Notes: generated from the sequence alone by a model not told the origin. 64,000 nucleotides of DNA from Acidobacteriota bacterium (GCA_019242475.1 JAFAVK010000127.1:124001-188000); one strand, 5' to 3'. Counted from the first letter of the stretch, positions 36,514-47,408 are shown. Made by a program: numbers and translations.

Positions 36514-37968
36514 TCAGTACCGGCTGTTGAGTTGCAGCGAGCGCAGGATGTCGTTGAACGCGCGCTGGTAGGTCGTGTACTCGGTCTGCGGCGAGACGGC
36601 GGCCATGTAGAAGACCTGGCCGTTGCCGAGCGTCGTCGTGACGACGGTCACGCGCTCGCTCTGCCCCGTGATGGGCGAGCGGCCCGTGAGCGTCGTGGCG
36701 AGCGCAGCGCGGCCGTCCACGGTCGTCCGCTGGAAGCCGCCCGTCTGGCGCAGGTAGTTGTTCGACTGCGTCAGCCCCTGCACCACCTCCTGCGACGCGC
36801 GCTGGAGGTCTGAGTAGTTCGACTGCGCCACGCTGAACATCACGCCGTGCGTGATGCCCTGTGCGCCGTAGGCGCCCTCGGGCGCGTAGGAGACCGAAGC
36901 CTGGTCGCCGCCGAGGCTGCGCCAGTTCGAGGGCACGGCCACGCTGAAGAGGCTCGTGCGCTGCGTCTGGTAGCGCGTCGAGGGGTAGGCCACGCGCTCG
37001 CCGCGCGCGTAGACGCCGCCCTGGTCGTTCGGGTAGTTACCGTCGTTCGGGTACTGCTGCCCGCCGCCCTGGTTCGGGTAGCGCTGGCCGGAGCGCGCGA
37101 TCTCCTCCATCGAGCGCGCGCGCGGGTAGCCGCGCAGGCGCGACTGTATCTGCCGGAACTGCGCCGAGTCGTTGCCCGAGCCCGGCTCGACGCGCAGCAT
37201 CGCGGCCTCCTGCATGATGTACTGGTAGCGGTTGCCGGGGTTCGGGTGGCTGGAGAGCCACTCGGGGCCGCCGGAGCCGCCCTGCGCCTCGATCTTCTGG
37301 AACATGCGCGCGAGGTCGCGCGGGTCGTAGCCGGCGCGCGCCATAATCTGCGCGCCGAGGATATCGGCCTGCTTCTCGTACTCGCGGCTGTAGCGCAGGA
37401 AGTAGCCCTGCGCGACGACCTGCCCCGCCTGCGCGCCGGCCTGCCCGCCGAGGATGGCGCCGCCGAGGATGGCGCCGAGCCCGACGATGGTGCTCTTCGC
37501 GCTCGTGGCCTTCGTCTGCTGAGCGGTGGCGTGGCGTAGCGCGACGTGGCTCATCTCGTGCGCCATCACGCCGGCCATCTCGCCCTCGGTGTCGGCCGCC
37601 TCGATCATGCCGCGGTTGACGAACATCGGCCCGCCGGGGAGCGCGAAGGCGTTGATGTCGCGCGCGTCAACCACGTCGAACGAGAAGCGGAACTCCGGGT
37701 GCTGGAACTCTTCGGGGATGGCCGCGGCCAGTCTCTGCCCGACCCCGTTCACGTAGTCCTTGGCCGCGCTGTCGCGCAGGATGGGCATCTGCTGGTAGAC
37801 CTGCTGCGCGGCCTGCTGCCCGAGCTTCACGTCGTCGCTGACGCTGTACTTGTTGTTCGGCATCGTGATGCGCGTCTGGCCGAGCGCGGCCAGAGGCATC
37901 AGGAACATGGCGCAGGCCAGCAGCAGCGCCGACAGGCCCTTCGAACTGTTTCTCCCGATAGTCTTCAT
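36514..37968 (-). CDS. M48-family exported metalloprotease
   Basis: A 484-residue protein with a signal peptide (about 1-31, ending ALGQ), an M48 peptidase domain with the zinc motif HEMSH (MAHEMSHVALRH, near 139-150), and a C-terminal domain with a PDZ- or fibrillin-like beta region after a Pro/Gln/Tyr-rich linker. Related proteins (BepA-like) act in outer-membrane protein quality control. The start at ATG 37968 has GGGGAGAT 6 nt upstream; 18 upstream codons in frame lack signal-peptide features. The catalytic third ligand is in AGYDPRDLARMF. Confidence 0.88.
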   Translation of the reverse strand: MKTIGRNSSKGLSALLLACAMFLMPLAALGQTRITMPNNKYSVSDDVKLGQQAAQQVYQQMPILRDSAAKDYVNGVGQRLAAAIPEEFQHPEFRFSFDVVDARDINAFALPGGPMFVNRGMIEAADTEGEMAGVMAHEMSHVALRHATAQQTKATSAKSTIVGLGAILGGAILGGQAGAQAGQVVAQGYFLRYSREYEKQADILGAQIMARAGYDPRDLARMFQKIEAQGGSGGPEWLSSHPNPGNRYQYIMQEAAMLRVEPGSGNDSAQFRQIQSRLRGYPRARSMEEIARSGQRYPNQGGGQQYPNDGNYPNDQGGVYARGERVAYPSTRYQTQRTSLFSVAVPSNWRSLGGDQASVSYAPEGAYGAQGITHGVMFSVAQSNYSDLQRASQEVVQGLTQSNNYLRQTGGFQRTTVDGRAALATTLTGRSPITGQSERVTVVTTTLGNGQVFYMAAVSPQTEYTTYQRAFNDILRSLQLNSRY

Positions 37969-38030
37969 CTTAATCTCCCCCGCGGCCATCGCTCCGTTTA
38001 TGAAGTCGCGGCCGAAAGTCATGACGCAAA

Positions 38031-38080
38031 AGCGACGAGCGGCACGTCCCCTATTTTACTTCAGGGGGCGTGCCGCTCGT
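38031..38080. terminator. Inverted repeat between M48 and DUF885 genes, possible terminator
   Basis: ACGAGCGGCACGTCCCC and GGGGGCGTGCCGCTCGT (about 17-bp arms, one G-T mismatch) enclose an AT-rich loop. On plus a T5 run follows; on minus CGCTTTTGCG follows. It may terminate the DUF885 message on minus. Confidence 0.45.
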
Positions 38081-38226
38081 ACGGTGTTTTTCCGTCCCCC
38101 TGAACACTCGCTGTCAAAGCCTTACACGACGCGAGGAGAGCGAAGGAGAGAGTTTTTAACTTTTTCATCCGCGCCGGGCCGGACTCCGTTTAGATGAACC
38201 GCGCGGGCGGGTCGTGGCCTCGCGTT

Positions 38227-40509
38227 TTAACCCCTTCCCCTGCGCCGCCGCGCGCCGCGCGCGCGAGGTCTGACGTTTCTGTTGCGTTCCTGTTGCGGCC
38301 CGGCGCCCGCGCCGCCCTCGTCCGCGAAACGCACGGTCGCGCCGCTGGGCGGCCGCGGTATCGAGACGGCGACGAAGGGCGAAGTCAGAGCCTGCGTTGT
38401 AAAGCTTCCGGACGCCGGCCGCCGCTCGCTCACGGTGACTGCAAGCACAGTGCCAATCCGGTTGATGCCGGTGATCTCGATGCTGTAACCGCCGGTCGGC
38501 TTCTGCCCCTGGTACGCGACGACCACGGCGCGCGTATCGAAGCTGACCTCGGGCAGCGGGCGCCCCGCGCCGACGACCTCCCAGGCGCGGCGCCAGGCGG
38601 CCTCGTCCGTGATTAACTCGACCGCGCGCCCGCCCTCGCGCGCGCTCATCGTCCCCGTGGCGAGCAGAGAGAACTCGACGGGCTTCGCCTCTTCGGTCGA
38701 GCCCTGGGGGCCCGTCTCGGACGCCCGCGCGGCGTCGCCGCCGAGCATCGCCATGCGCAGAATCTTGACCGGCGGCATGCCGTAGCTGAGCAGCCGGTCG
38801 TGAAAGTCTCCGAGGCGGAACGAGTCGCCGAGCTGCTTCTTCCACTCCTCGCGCAGGCGCAGAATCTCCATCTTGCCGAGCGTGTAGACGAGATAGGTCG
38901 GGTCGAGAGTCCCGCGCCGCGCCTCGCGCTCGGCGTTGGTGCGCGCCTGGTAGCCCTCGCGCATGAAGAAGTTGACGGCCTCCTCGTAGCTCATCCCCGC
39001 CGTGTGCAGACGCAGTCCCACGACGTACCGGCACAGACGGAGGAGCGCCGCGTCCAGCTGCGCGAGCCGCAGCTTCGGGTTGTTGCCGCCGAAGCCTTCG
39101 TCCAACATCATCTGCTCGCAGTAGTGCGCCCAGCCCTCGACGAAGCTGGCCGAGCCGAGCGCCGCGCGCACGCGCGAAGGCGACTGCCGCGCCTTGAGCA
39201 TCTGGTAGTAGTGGCCGGGGTACGCCTCGTGGATGGAGGTGATGGTCAGGCCGTAGCGGTTGTAGTGGCCGAGGTGCTCCTCCTGCTGCTGCGGCGTCCA
39301 GGAGGGGTCGGCGGGCGTGACGTAGTAGTAGCTCTCGTCGGCCGCGCGCTCGAAGGCGCCGGGCGCGTCGAGCGAGGCGAAGGAGAGCGAGCGCGCGTAC
39401 TCGGGCGTCTCGGCCACGCGCAGGTTCTCGCGCGCCGGCGGCGTCAGAATCCCTTCGGTGCGGACGAAGGCGCGGATGCGGTCTAAGTCGGCGCGCGCCT
39501 CGCCGACGAGCCCGTCCGAAGTCGGGTGCTCGCGCGCGAGCAGTTGGAGCGCGGCCAGCACGCCGCGGCCCGGCGCGATCTCCTCGGCCACGGCGCGCAT
39601 CTGGTCTTGAGTTTCACGCAGCTGCCGCTCGCCCTCGCGCAGGAGCGCGGGCAGCGGCGTTTCGATCATCTCCTCGTAGAGAAGTTTCTTCCGGAAGTTC
39701 TCGGCGCCGAGCGCGAAGTCGCCGTTCGAGCGCGGGAGCAGGTCGCCCACGAGCCACTCGCGGAAAGCACGGAGGGCGGCCGCGGCCTGCGCGTTCGCCT
39801 CGTGGAACTCTGCGCGGCGTGCGGCGTCGAGCTGGCTGCCGCCGGCGCGCTCGAACATCTGCGGCACGACGCGCTCGAAGAAATCGACGCTGCCGGCGAC
39901 CTGCGCGACGGCCGTCTCGGTGTAGATGCGCGGCGGGTTGTCGAGATTGGCGCGCGCCTCGGCGAGCAGGCGCGGAATCTGCCGCTCGCGCGCGAGCACC
40001 GCGGGCAGGCGCTGCTCGACGGGCGCGTAGGCGCGCTTGAGGATGTTGTCCACCCCCGAGGCGACGAGGCGGTTGTAGAGGTTCGGGTCGCGCCGCCACA
40101 TCCGCACGTCTTCGAGTTCGAGCAGCTGCGCGCGCGCGTGCGACTGGATGACGAGGTAGTCGTAGCGCGCCTCGGGCGACAGGCGCCACTCGGGCACGCG
40201 CGCCAGCTCCGCGAGCACGCCGCGCAGCCGCCGCGCCTCGGCCGCGACCGCCGCGGAGTCGCGCTCCTCAAGCTTCGAGTCGAACTCGTGCAAGCCCGCG
40301 GCCGTCGCCTCCGAAGGGTTGAAGGCGTAGTAGCCGCGCAGGTACGCCTCGCCGATCTGCGCGACGCGCGCGTCGGACATGCGGTTCGCCGCGGACGCGC
40401 CCGCGACCGAAGGGCGCCGGCGCCGCTGCGCCGCCGCCGCACCGCCGCACGGCCACACCGACGCGCAGACGACGAGCGCGCAGAGAAACGCGGGAAGCTT
40501 CCTTCTCAT
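38227..40509 (-). CDS. DUF885-family exported protein fused to a PrcB_C-like domain
   Basis: About 760 residues. It has a signal peptide (about 1-29), a DUF885 domain (about 50-570; conserved ITSIHEAYPGHYYQ with an HExxH-like HEAYPGH motif, and SFVEGWAHYCEQMML) and a C-terminal beta domain (about 620-735; VVVAYQGQKPTGGYSIEITG ... TSPFVAVSIPR) that matches the PrcB C-terminal fold. Relatives of DUF885 are exported zinc peptidases. The tail is strongly Arg-rich. The ATG at 40509 opens the signal peptide; 37 upstream codons in frame are not convincing. Confidence 0.85.
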   Translation of the reverse strand: MRRKLPAFLCALVVCASVWPCGGAAAAQRRRRPSVAGASAANRMSDARVAQIGEAYLRGYYAFNPSEATAAGLHEFDSKLEERDSAAVAAEARRLRGVLAELARVPEWRLSPEARYDYLVIQSHARAQLLELEDVRMWRRDPNLYNRLVASGVDNILKRAYAPVEQRLPAVLARERQIPRLLAEARANLDNPPRIYTETAVAQVAGSVDFFERVVPQMFERAGGSQLDAARRAEFHEANAQAAAALRAFREWLVGDLLPRSNGDFALGAENFRKKLLYEEMIETPLPALLREGERQLRETQDQMRAVAEEIAPGRGVLAALQLLAREHPTSDGLVGEARADLDRIRAFVRTEGILTPPARENLRVAETPEYARSLSFASLDAPGAFERAADESYYYVTPADPSWTPQQQEEHLGHYNRYGLTITSIHEAYPGHYYQMLKARQSPSRVRAALGSASFVEGWAHYCEQMMLDEGFGGNNPKLRLAQLDAALLRLCRYVVGLRLHTAGMSYEEAVNFFMREGYQARTNAEREARRGTLDPTYLVYTLGKMEILRLREEWKKQLGDSFRLGDFHDRLLSYGMPPVKILRMAMLGGDAARASETGPQGSTEEAKPVEFSLLATGTMSAREGGRAVELITDEAAWRRAWEVVGAGRPLPEVSFDTRAVVVAYQGQKPTGGYSIEITGINRIGTVLAVTVSERRPASGSFTTQALTSPFVAVSIPRPPSGATVRFADEGGAGAGPQQERNRNVRPRARGARRRRGRG

Positions 40510-40642
40510 GAAGCGGAACACCCTCGGAAGAGCCGGGCGCGCAGGCCAAACGCCCGTTGAAGGGAGACGAAGAGCGGGAGCAAGATTAGCATAAAAGAAA
40601 AGCACGCGTGCAATCGTCAATTACACGTACGCAACTGCTGAT

Positions 40643-40894
40643 GTGACGCATGACAACGCTATTGTGACGCGCCACAACGCCACTGTGACGCGTCGCAATG
40701 GCGTTGTGGCGCATGACAACGCCATTGCGACGCATGACAACGCTAATGTGATGCATGACAACGCCACTGTAACGCGTCCCAATGGCGTTGCGATGCGTCA
40801 CAATGGCGTTGTCACACTTCACACTGGCGTTGTCATGCGTCGCAATGGCGTTGTTGCGCGCCGCATCGCCAATGTCGCGCGTCACATTAATTGA
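40643..40894. repeat. Palindromic 21-bp tandem array, 12 units, open on both strands
   Basis: Twelve degenerate units of 21 bp (three heptamers each), consensus GTGACGC/ATGACAA/CGCCATT or its reverse complement, arranged in mixed orientation. A 252-bp ORF on plus starts GTG and encodes repeats like VTHDNAI, VTRRNGV, VMRRNGV. Minus also stays open over about 300 bp and encodes similar NAIATHD and NGVVMRH repeats. It lies between the start of the DUF885 gene and the end of the next gene. It is not known if either ORF is translated. Confidence 0.9.
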
Positions 40895-40931
40895 AGGGTG
40901 TGCGTAAATCGGCCGCGTCAGCGGCGATTGC

Positions 40932-41654
40932 CTACTCCGTCGGGGCTATTTTTTCCCGGAGCCAGCGGGCGGGCTCGTCGAGGGGGGCGATGTGGTGCGG
41001 CTTACCCTGCCAGACGCGGATCATCGAGACGACGAGGAAGATGGTCGCGGCCAGGCCGAAGAGCACGCTGCCGAAGCCGCTGCCCGAGGCGAGGGCGACG
41101 AACCTGAAGAGCACCGAGATGGCGATGATGGCTAGGTGCAGCGCGAGCCCCTGCGCGGCGTGGAAGCGCACGCGCGCCTCCTGGCTCGGCACCATCGCCA
41201 GCTCGATGAGCGACGCGATCAGCCCGATGTAGAAGGGGGCGTAAGGGAGCATCACCGCGAAGTTCTCCGGAATCCCCAGCCGCGCGACCGGGCGCGAGGT
41301 GGGGGCGGCGCCGTGCGGCGCGTGCGGCGGGCCGGGGTATGGCGAAGAGGGGCCGGGCGGCGGCGCCGAAGTGGCCGCGGGCGGCTGGTGGGGGCCGGCG
41401 CCGAAGGTGGTGAAGGGCTGCGGCTGCGACGGTCTCGGCGGCTGGTACGCGGGCGGGACGAAGACCGAAGGGTACGAGTCGGCCGGCTGCTCGTCGAAGC
41501 GGCGCGTCGGCTCCTCCGTGACTGAGTCGCGGCGGGACTGATCGGCCTCTTCCGGGCGCGGCGCGCGCGCGGCGCCCCACAAATTCTCCTCCGTGCGGCG
41601 CACGAAGTCCGGGTCGAGCGGGTCGGTGTCGTACTTGCTCCTCTTCTCCGTCAT
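40932..41654 (-). CDS. DUF4870-like membrane protein with Pro-rich N-terminus
   Basis: A 240-residue protein. The first 120 residues are polar, rich in Pro/Ser/Ala (repeated PP and PYPGPP), then three hydrophobic segments (about 129-155, 168-190, 194-213; LPYAPFYIGLIASLIELAMV, RFHAAQGLALHLAIIAISVL), typical of the DUF4870/Tic20-like family with the conserved RFHAAQ motif. Function unknown. Confidence 0.75.
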   Translation of the reverse strand: MTEKRSKYDTDPLDPDFVRRTEENLWGAARAPRPEEADQSRRDSVTEEPTRRFDEQPADSYPSVFVPPAYQPPRPSQPQPFTTFGAGPHQPPAATSAPPPGPSSPYPGPPHAPHGAAPTSRPVARLGIPENFAVMLPYAPFYIGLIASLIELAMVPSQEARVRFHAAQGLALHLAIIAISVLFRFVALASGSGFGSVLFGLAATIFLVVSMIRVWQGKPHHIAPLDEPARWLREKIAPTE

Positions 41655-41694
41655 GTCTGCTTCTACGTCCCGCGCGCGGCGCGGGTTCTCCCCT

Positions 41695-42126
41695 TCAGCC
41701 TTCCGTCGAGAACGGCGCGGGCTCCCAGCGCCCCTCCCGCTCCGAGATGCGGAAGGCGCGCAGGACGCATCCGCCCCCGTCTTCGAAGCCGATTATGAAG
41801 TAGAAAGCCTCCGGGTAAAAGGCGAGCCGCACGTCCGTCCGCGAGGGCTCGGGGTCGTTCGAGCGCGGGTGCGAGTGGTAGACGCCGACGAGTCGTTCGC
41901 CGCGCGCGCGCATGCCCCGCTGCGCCTCGAACAACTCCCCGGGCGCGGCCTCGTAGGCGACCTCCGGCTGCGGCGCGACGTTGCGCAGGCGGTAGACGGT
42001 CGCGGCCCGATTCCCCCCTCCGCCGAGCAGCCCGCAGCACTCTTCGGGCGCACACCCGCGCGCGTGCGCGAACATCTCTTCGACGAGTGTCTGCGGAATC
42101 TTGAAATCAGACCGCGTCACTTTCAA
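41695..42126 (-). CDS. JAMM/MPN-domain metalloprotease (M67-like)
   Basis: A 143-residue protein with the JAMM signature GVYHSHPRSNDPEPSRTD (H-x-H ... S-x-x-D, about 79-96) and the upstream Glu in PEECCGLLGG. Bacterial relatives cleave ubiquitin-like or ThiS/MoaD-type proteins. The start is TTG at 42126 or GTG two codons later. It follows the DinB-like gene by 6 nt. Confidence 0.85.
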   Translation of the reverse strand: MKVTRSDFKIPQTLVEEMFAHARGCAPEECCGLLGGGGNRAATVYRLRNVAPQPEVAYEAAPGELFEAQRGMRARGERLVGVYHSHPRSNDPEPSRTDVRLAFYPEAFYFIIGFEDGGGCVLRAFRISEREGRWEPAPFSTEG

Positions 42127-42132
42127 ATTCGT

Positions 42133-42621
42133 TCAGGCGTCGCGCGCGGCTTCGAGGGCGCGGCGGAGGGTGACGAGCGCGCCGAGGTGGTAGGCGTTGT
42201 GGTCTGCGACGAGCAGCGCCTCGCGGAGCAAGGTCTGCCCCGTCCCGTGCGGAATCGCGGCGTAGAGGTCGTTCGCTTCGTCCTCGACCAGGGCCTCCAA
42301 CGCGCGCAGGTCTTCGCGGATACGCTCGACCGTTTGCCGCCAGTCGTCCTCGCCCGCCTCCTTGCCCTTGTCGGGCCAGTAGCCCTCGGGCCAGTCGGGC
42401 GAGACGTGCGCGGCCGAGCGGCTGAACTCAACGATGTCCCGCTGCGCGATGCGCATGTGTTCGAGCAGGTGCCAGGGCGTGTAGGGCACGCCCTCGGCCC
42501 GCGCGTTGATTAGTTCGACGGGGAAGTCCTTCAACGCCTCTTCGAACTTGATGTGTGCGCCCCCGCCCCGCAAAAGGTAGAGCAGGTGCTCGCGCAAGGA
42601 GCGGTCTCTGTCGTCGCTCAT
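42133..42621 (-). CDS. DinB-like protein
   Basis: A 162-residue all-helical protein with DinB/YfiT-type features: HxxxHM near WHLLEHMRIAQRD (about 51-63) and DHNAYHLGAL (about 140-149), giving a three-His metal site. Relatives act on thiols or drug conjugates. An alternative GTG start at 42633 overlaps the aspS stop. It lies directly downstream of aspS. Confidence 0.85.
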   Translation of the reverse strand: MSDDRDRSLREHLLYLLRGGGAHIKFEEALKDFPVELINARAEGVPYTPWHLLEHMRIAQRDIVEFSRSAAHVSPDWPEGYWPDKGKEAGEDDWRQTVERIREDLRALEALVEDEANDLYAAIPHGTGQTLLREALLVADHNAYHLGALVTLRRALEAARDA

Positions 42622-42629
42622 CGTCAGCT

Positions 42630-44444
<1,815 letters not shown>

Positions 44445-44466
44445 GATTCCTTTACGTCACCTTCAA

Positions 44467-45888
44467 CTACTTCGCGGCACCGTTCAAAGCTTCACTTAAC
44501 TCTGCGCCGGCCTGTTCACGTTTCAACGTCCGCTGCTCGCCGGTCTTCATATCTTTCAACGCGACCTCGCCGCGCGCGCGCTCGTCGTCGCCGATGACGA
44601 CGACGAAGGGCACGCCGAGCGCGGAGGCGTACTTGAGCTGCTTGCCGAGCTTGTCCGCCTCGGGGTAAACGCCCACGCGCAGAGCCGGCGCGCTCTTTCT
44701 CAACTCGGCGGCGAAGGCGAGCGAGTCTTTAACCGACTCCTCATTCCAGACCGTCACCAGCACGTCGGCCGACGCGCGGCCCACCTTCTCGGGGAACATC
44801 CCGCGCTCGGTCATCACAAGGACGATGCGGTCAAGCCCGAGCGAGAATCCGCACGCCGTGATCTCTTTACCGGAGAACATCCCGACGAGGTTGTCATACC
44901 GCCCGCCGCCGCCCAAAGACCCGGCCAGGTCGGGCACGCTAATCTCCATAATCGCGCCCGTGTAATAAGAGAGCCCGCGCGCGATGCTCGGGTCAATTTT
45001 AATTTTGTCGGCGACGCCGTAGGCATCAGCGTATTCGACGATGGCGCGCAGGTTCTCAATGCCGAGCGCGCCGGCGTCGTGGCCGCTGACGAACTCGACG
45101 AGGCGGCCGAGCGCGGCGTGGTTGTAGGCTTCGGCACGCGTTCCGCCTTTGATGTCTAGAGTTTCATCAGCGATTAATTCTGCTGCGTGTTCCAATTCGG
45201 GCAGTGTCTCGAAGAAGTCGAGCAACCGCCCGCCGGCATCGGCGTCGAGGCCGCGCGCGTCGAACTCGCGCGCGACGCCTTCGCGGCCGATCTTGTCGAG
45301 CTTGTCGATGGCAACGAGCGCATCCCCCTGTTTGTCCGCCGCTACGCCTGCCGCTTCGAGCACGCCCGCCAGCACCTGCCGGTGGTTCAGGCGAATCGTG
45401 AAGTTGTCGAAGCCGAGCGTGCGGAGCACGTCGCTCGCCGCGGCGCAGATTTCCGCCTCGACGACGGGCGAGCGCGTGCCGATGCAGTCCACGTCGCACT
45501 GGTAGAACTCGCGGTAGCGGCCGCGCGCGGGGCGGTCGGCGCGCCAGACGGGTTGAATCTGGTAGCGCTTGAAAAACTTGGGCAGCCGTTCGCCGTACTC
45601 CGCGACGACGCGCGCGAGCGGCACCGTCAAATCATAACGGAGCGCGAGGTCGGCCTCGCCCGTCTTCTCGTGCTCGCCCCGCTTGAGGATTTTGAAGATG
45701 AGCTGGTTGCCCTCCTCGCCGTACTTCCCCATTAAGGTCTCGATGTTCTCGACCGCGGGCGTCTCCAAAGGCTCGAAGCCGTAGCGCTCGTACACGTCCT
45801 TGATGACGCGAATGACGTACTCGCGCCGCCGCAGGTCGGCCGGGAGGAAGTCGCGCATGCCGCGCGCGGGCTGTGTCTTTGCAGGCAT
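44467..45888 (-). CDS. hisS: Histidyl-tRNA synthetase
   Basis: A 473-residue class II enzyme with N-terminal GMRDFLPADLRRREYVIRVI, motif 2 FFKRYQIQPVWRADRPARGR and FYQCDVDCIG, HisA-like motif ARGLSYYTGAIMEI, and GGGGRYDNLVGMF. The C-terminal anticodon-binding domain (DVLVTVWNEES) is complete. It is slightly longer than typical (about 420-430) because of an extended middle region. It is the first gene of the hisS-aspS-dinB-like-JAMM run. Confidence 0.97.
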   Translation of the reverse strand: MPAKTQPARGMRDFLPADLRRREYVIRVIKDVYERYGFEPLETPAVENIETLMGKYGEEGNQLIFKILKRGEHEKTGEADLALRYDLTVPLARVVAEYGERLPKFFKRYQIQPVWRADRPARGRYREFYQCDVDCIGTRSPVVEAEICAAASDVLRTLGFDNFTIRLNHRQVLAGVLEAAGVAADKQGDALVAIDKLDKIGREGVAREFDARGLDADAGGRLLDFFETLPELEHAAELIADETLDIKGGTRAEAYNHAALGRLVEFVSGHDAGALGIENLRAIVEYADAYGVADKIKIDPSIARGLSYYTGAIMEISVPDLAGSLGGGGRYDNLVGMFSGKEITACGFSLGLDRIVLVMTERGMFPEKVGRASADVLVTVWNEESVKDSLAFAAELRKSAPALRVGVYPEADKLGKQLKYASALGVPFVVVIGDDERARGEVALKDMKTGEQRTLKREQAGAELSEALNGAAK

Positions 45889-45918
45889 AAAAAAACTGAC
45901 AACTAACTACTGACCGAT

Positions 45919-46584
45919 TCAACGAAAGATGGAGAACCCGGCGTAGAACAGGTTCGAGTCGAAGCCCGGGTTCACGTCGGCGCGGTAGCCGTTCGAGACG
46001 TGGTGATACCTGTAACCGACCGTCCACGCGCGGCGGGCGCCGGTCTTCCACTGGACGCCGCCGCCGAAGTCGCCCGTGAAGTTGAACTGCGCGCCGCGCT
46101 CGTCGGGCACGCGCTCGCCGAAGTAGAGGAAGCCGCCCGAAGCCTGCGCGAAGGGCTGCACGCGCTCGCGCCGCCGGAAGTTGAGTTGAAACCCGACGGG
46201 CGAGAGCCCCGCGCCCGTGATCGTCTTCCGCACCCCGCGGGAGCCGCCCGCCGTCGCCTCGGACGACGGGAACGACATCGACGCGACCGGCACCGCGTCG
46301 AGCGTGTACTTCAAGACCAGATTCTCGCCGCGCGCGAAGACCCTCGCGTAACGAAATGCGACGAGGCCGAGCCGCACGCGCTCGGTCGAGCCGATGAGCG
46401 TCGGGCTGCCGAAAGAGCCCCCGCCCCACACGCCGTACTCGTTGGCCGCGCGCTCCATCCCGTAGACGCCGCGCTGTTGCGCCCCCTCGGGCTCGGACAG
46501 ACCCGCCACCTCCTGCGCCCTCGCCGCCGAGCACACGCAGAGCAGGAGAGCGACGGCGGCGGCGGGACTCCTCTTCAGGCGCAT
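45919..46584 (-). CDS. PagL-like lipid A 3-O-deacylase (acyloxyacyl hydrolase)
   Basis: A 221-residue exported protein with a signal peptide (about 1-23, ending ARAQ) and a small beta-barrel. The end carries YRYHHVSNGYRADVNPGFDS, including the catalytic HxSN pattern, and FYAGFSIF at the C-terminus, as in PagL. It likely removes an acyl chain from lipid A in the outer membrane, consistent with LPS (see LptD). Confidence 0.85.
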   Translation of the reverse strand: MRLKRSPAAAVALLLCVCSAARAQEVAGLSEPEGAQQRGVYGMERAANEYGVWGGGSFGSPTLIGSTERVRLGLVAFRYARVFARGENLVLKYTLDAVPVASMSFPSSEATAGGSRGVRKTITGAGLSPVGFQLNFRRRERVQPFAQASGGFLYFGERVPDERGAQFNFTGDFGGGVQWKTGARRAWTVGYRYHHVSNGYRADVNPGFDSNLFYAGFSIFR

Positions 46585-46588
46585 GGCT

Positions 46589-47113
46589 TCAGCCCTCGAT
46601 ACCGTACTCCTCGCGGTAGGCGCGCGTGTACCCGACGTAGTTCTGCCAGAAGACGTCGAGGTCGGCCACCTCCGCGTCGCTCAACTGCCGCTTGACGCGC
46701 GCCGGCACGCCCATCACGAGCGAGCGCGGCGGGACGATTGTTCCCGGGCTCAGGAGCGCGCCGGCCGCGACCAGGGAGTGTTCGCCCACGCGGCAGGCGT
46801 CCATCACGATTGAGCCGATGCCGACGAGGCACCCGCGCTCGACGTGACAACCGTGCAGCGTGACGTTGTGCCCGACCGTCACCTCGTCTTCAAGGATCGT
46901 GGCGTGCGTGCCGTTCGAGACATGGATGACCGTGCCGTCCTGCACGTTGGTGCGCTCGCCGATGCGGATGTGAAAGACGTCGCCGCGGACGACCGCGCCG
47001 AACCAGACCGACGAGTGCGCGCCGATGTGCACGTCGCCGATGACTTGCGCGCTCTCTTCGACGAACGCGGTCGGGTGAATCTGCGGGTGGATGCCGCGGA
47101 ACGGTCGAATCAT
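46589..47113 (-). CDS. Gamma-class carbonic anhydrase-like protein
   Basis: A 174-residue left-handed beta-helix protein made of hexapeptide repeats (VIGDVHIGAHSSVWFGAVVR, 24-43) with zinc-ligand His residues in VIHVSNGTH and VGHNVTLHGC. Length and motifs match gamma carbonic anhydrases (YrdA/PaaY-like). The start is ATG 47113. It ends 4 nt before the PagL-like gene. Confidence 0.9.
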   Translation of the reverse strand: MIRPFRGIHPQIHPTAFVEESAQVIGDVHIGAHSSVWFGAVVRGDVFHIRIGERTNVQDGTVIHVSNGTHATILEDEVTVGHNVTLHGCHVERGCLVGIGSIVMDACRVGEHSLVAAGALLSPGTIVPPRSLVMGVPARVKRQLSDAEVADLDVFWQNYVGYTRAYREEYGIEG

Positions 47114-47197
47114 ACGGACGAAAACGGCGGGGCCGCCCCCTTCTTCGAAAGCGAAAACGGTAGCACGCGCCCCGCGGGCCGGGCAAGCAAGCGCCTG

Positions 47198-47206
47198 TGG
47201 TACAAT
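47198..47206 (+). promoter_or_regulatory. Extended -10 promoter (TGGTACAAT)
   Basis: TGG plus TACAAT at 47198-47206 upstream of the small membrane protein gene. An AGGAGA ribosome binding site follows at 47221. Confidence 0.45.
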
Positions 47207-47237
47207 CGCCCGCGCCGAAGAGGAGACCGACCCGGAC

Positions 47238-47408
47238 GTGCCGACCGAGACCCCGCCGCCCTACTTCCCGCAGAACCCGCTCTCCCCGGGCGACGAGAAG
47301 ACCGCGAAAAAGCTCCGGCTCACCTTCTACGGCTGCGGCCTGCTCGCCGCGCTCGCCGTCCTGGCGGCAATCGTCGGCGTCGTCTACCTCTTGAAGTCGC
47401 TGTTTTAA
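47238..47408 (+). CDS. Small single-pass membrane protein
   Basis: A 56-residue protein from GTG 47238: Pro-rich N-terminus (VPTETPPPYFPQNP), then basic residues and one transmembrane helix (about 31-54). AGGAGA at 47221-47226 is 11 nt upstream. A longer reading from 47091 overlaps the carbonic anhydrase gene on the other strand and is unlikely. Family unknown. Confidence 0.5.
   Translation: MPTETPPPYFPQNPLSPGDEKTAKKLRLTFYGCGLLAALAVLAAIVGVVYLLKSLF

Noticed and set aside
40586-40894. CRISPR array at the palindromic 21-bp repeats
   Set aside because: Units are contiguous with no spacers, are degenerate, and change orientation; no cas genes nearby.
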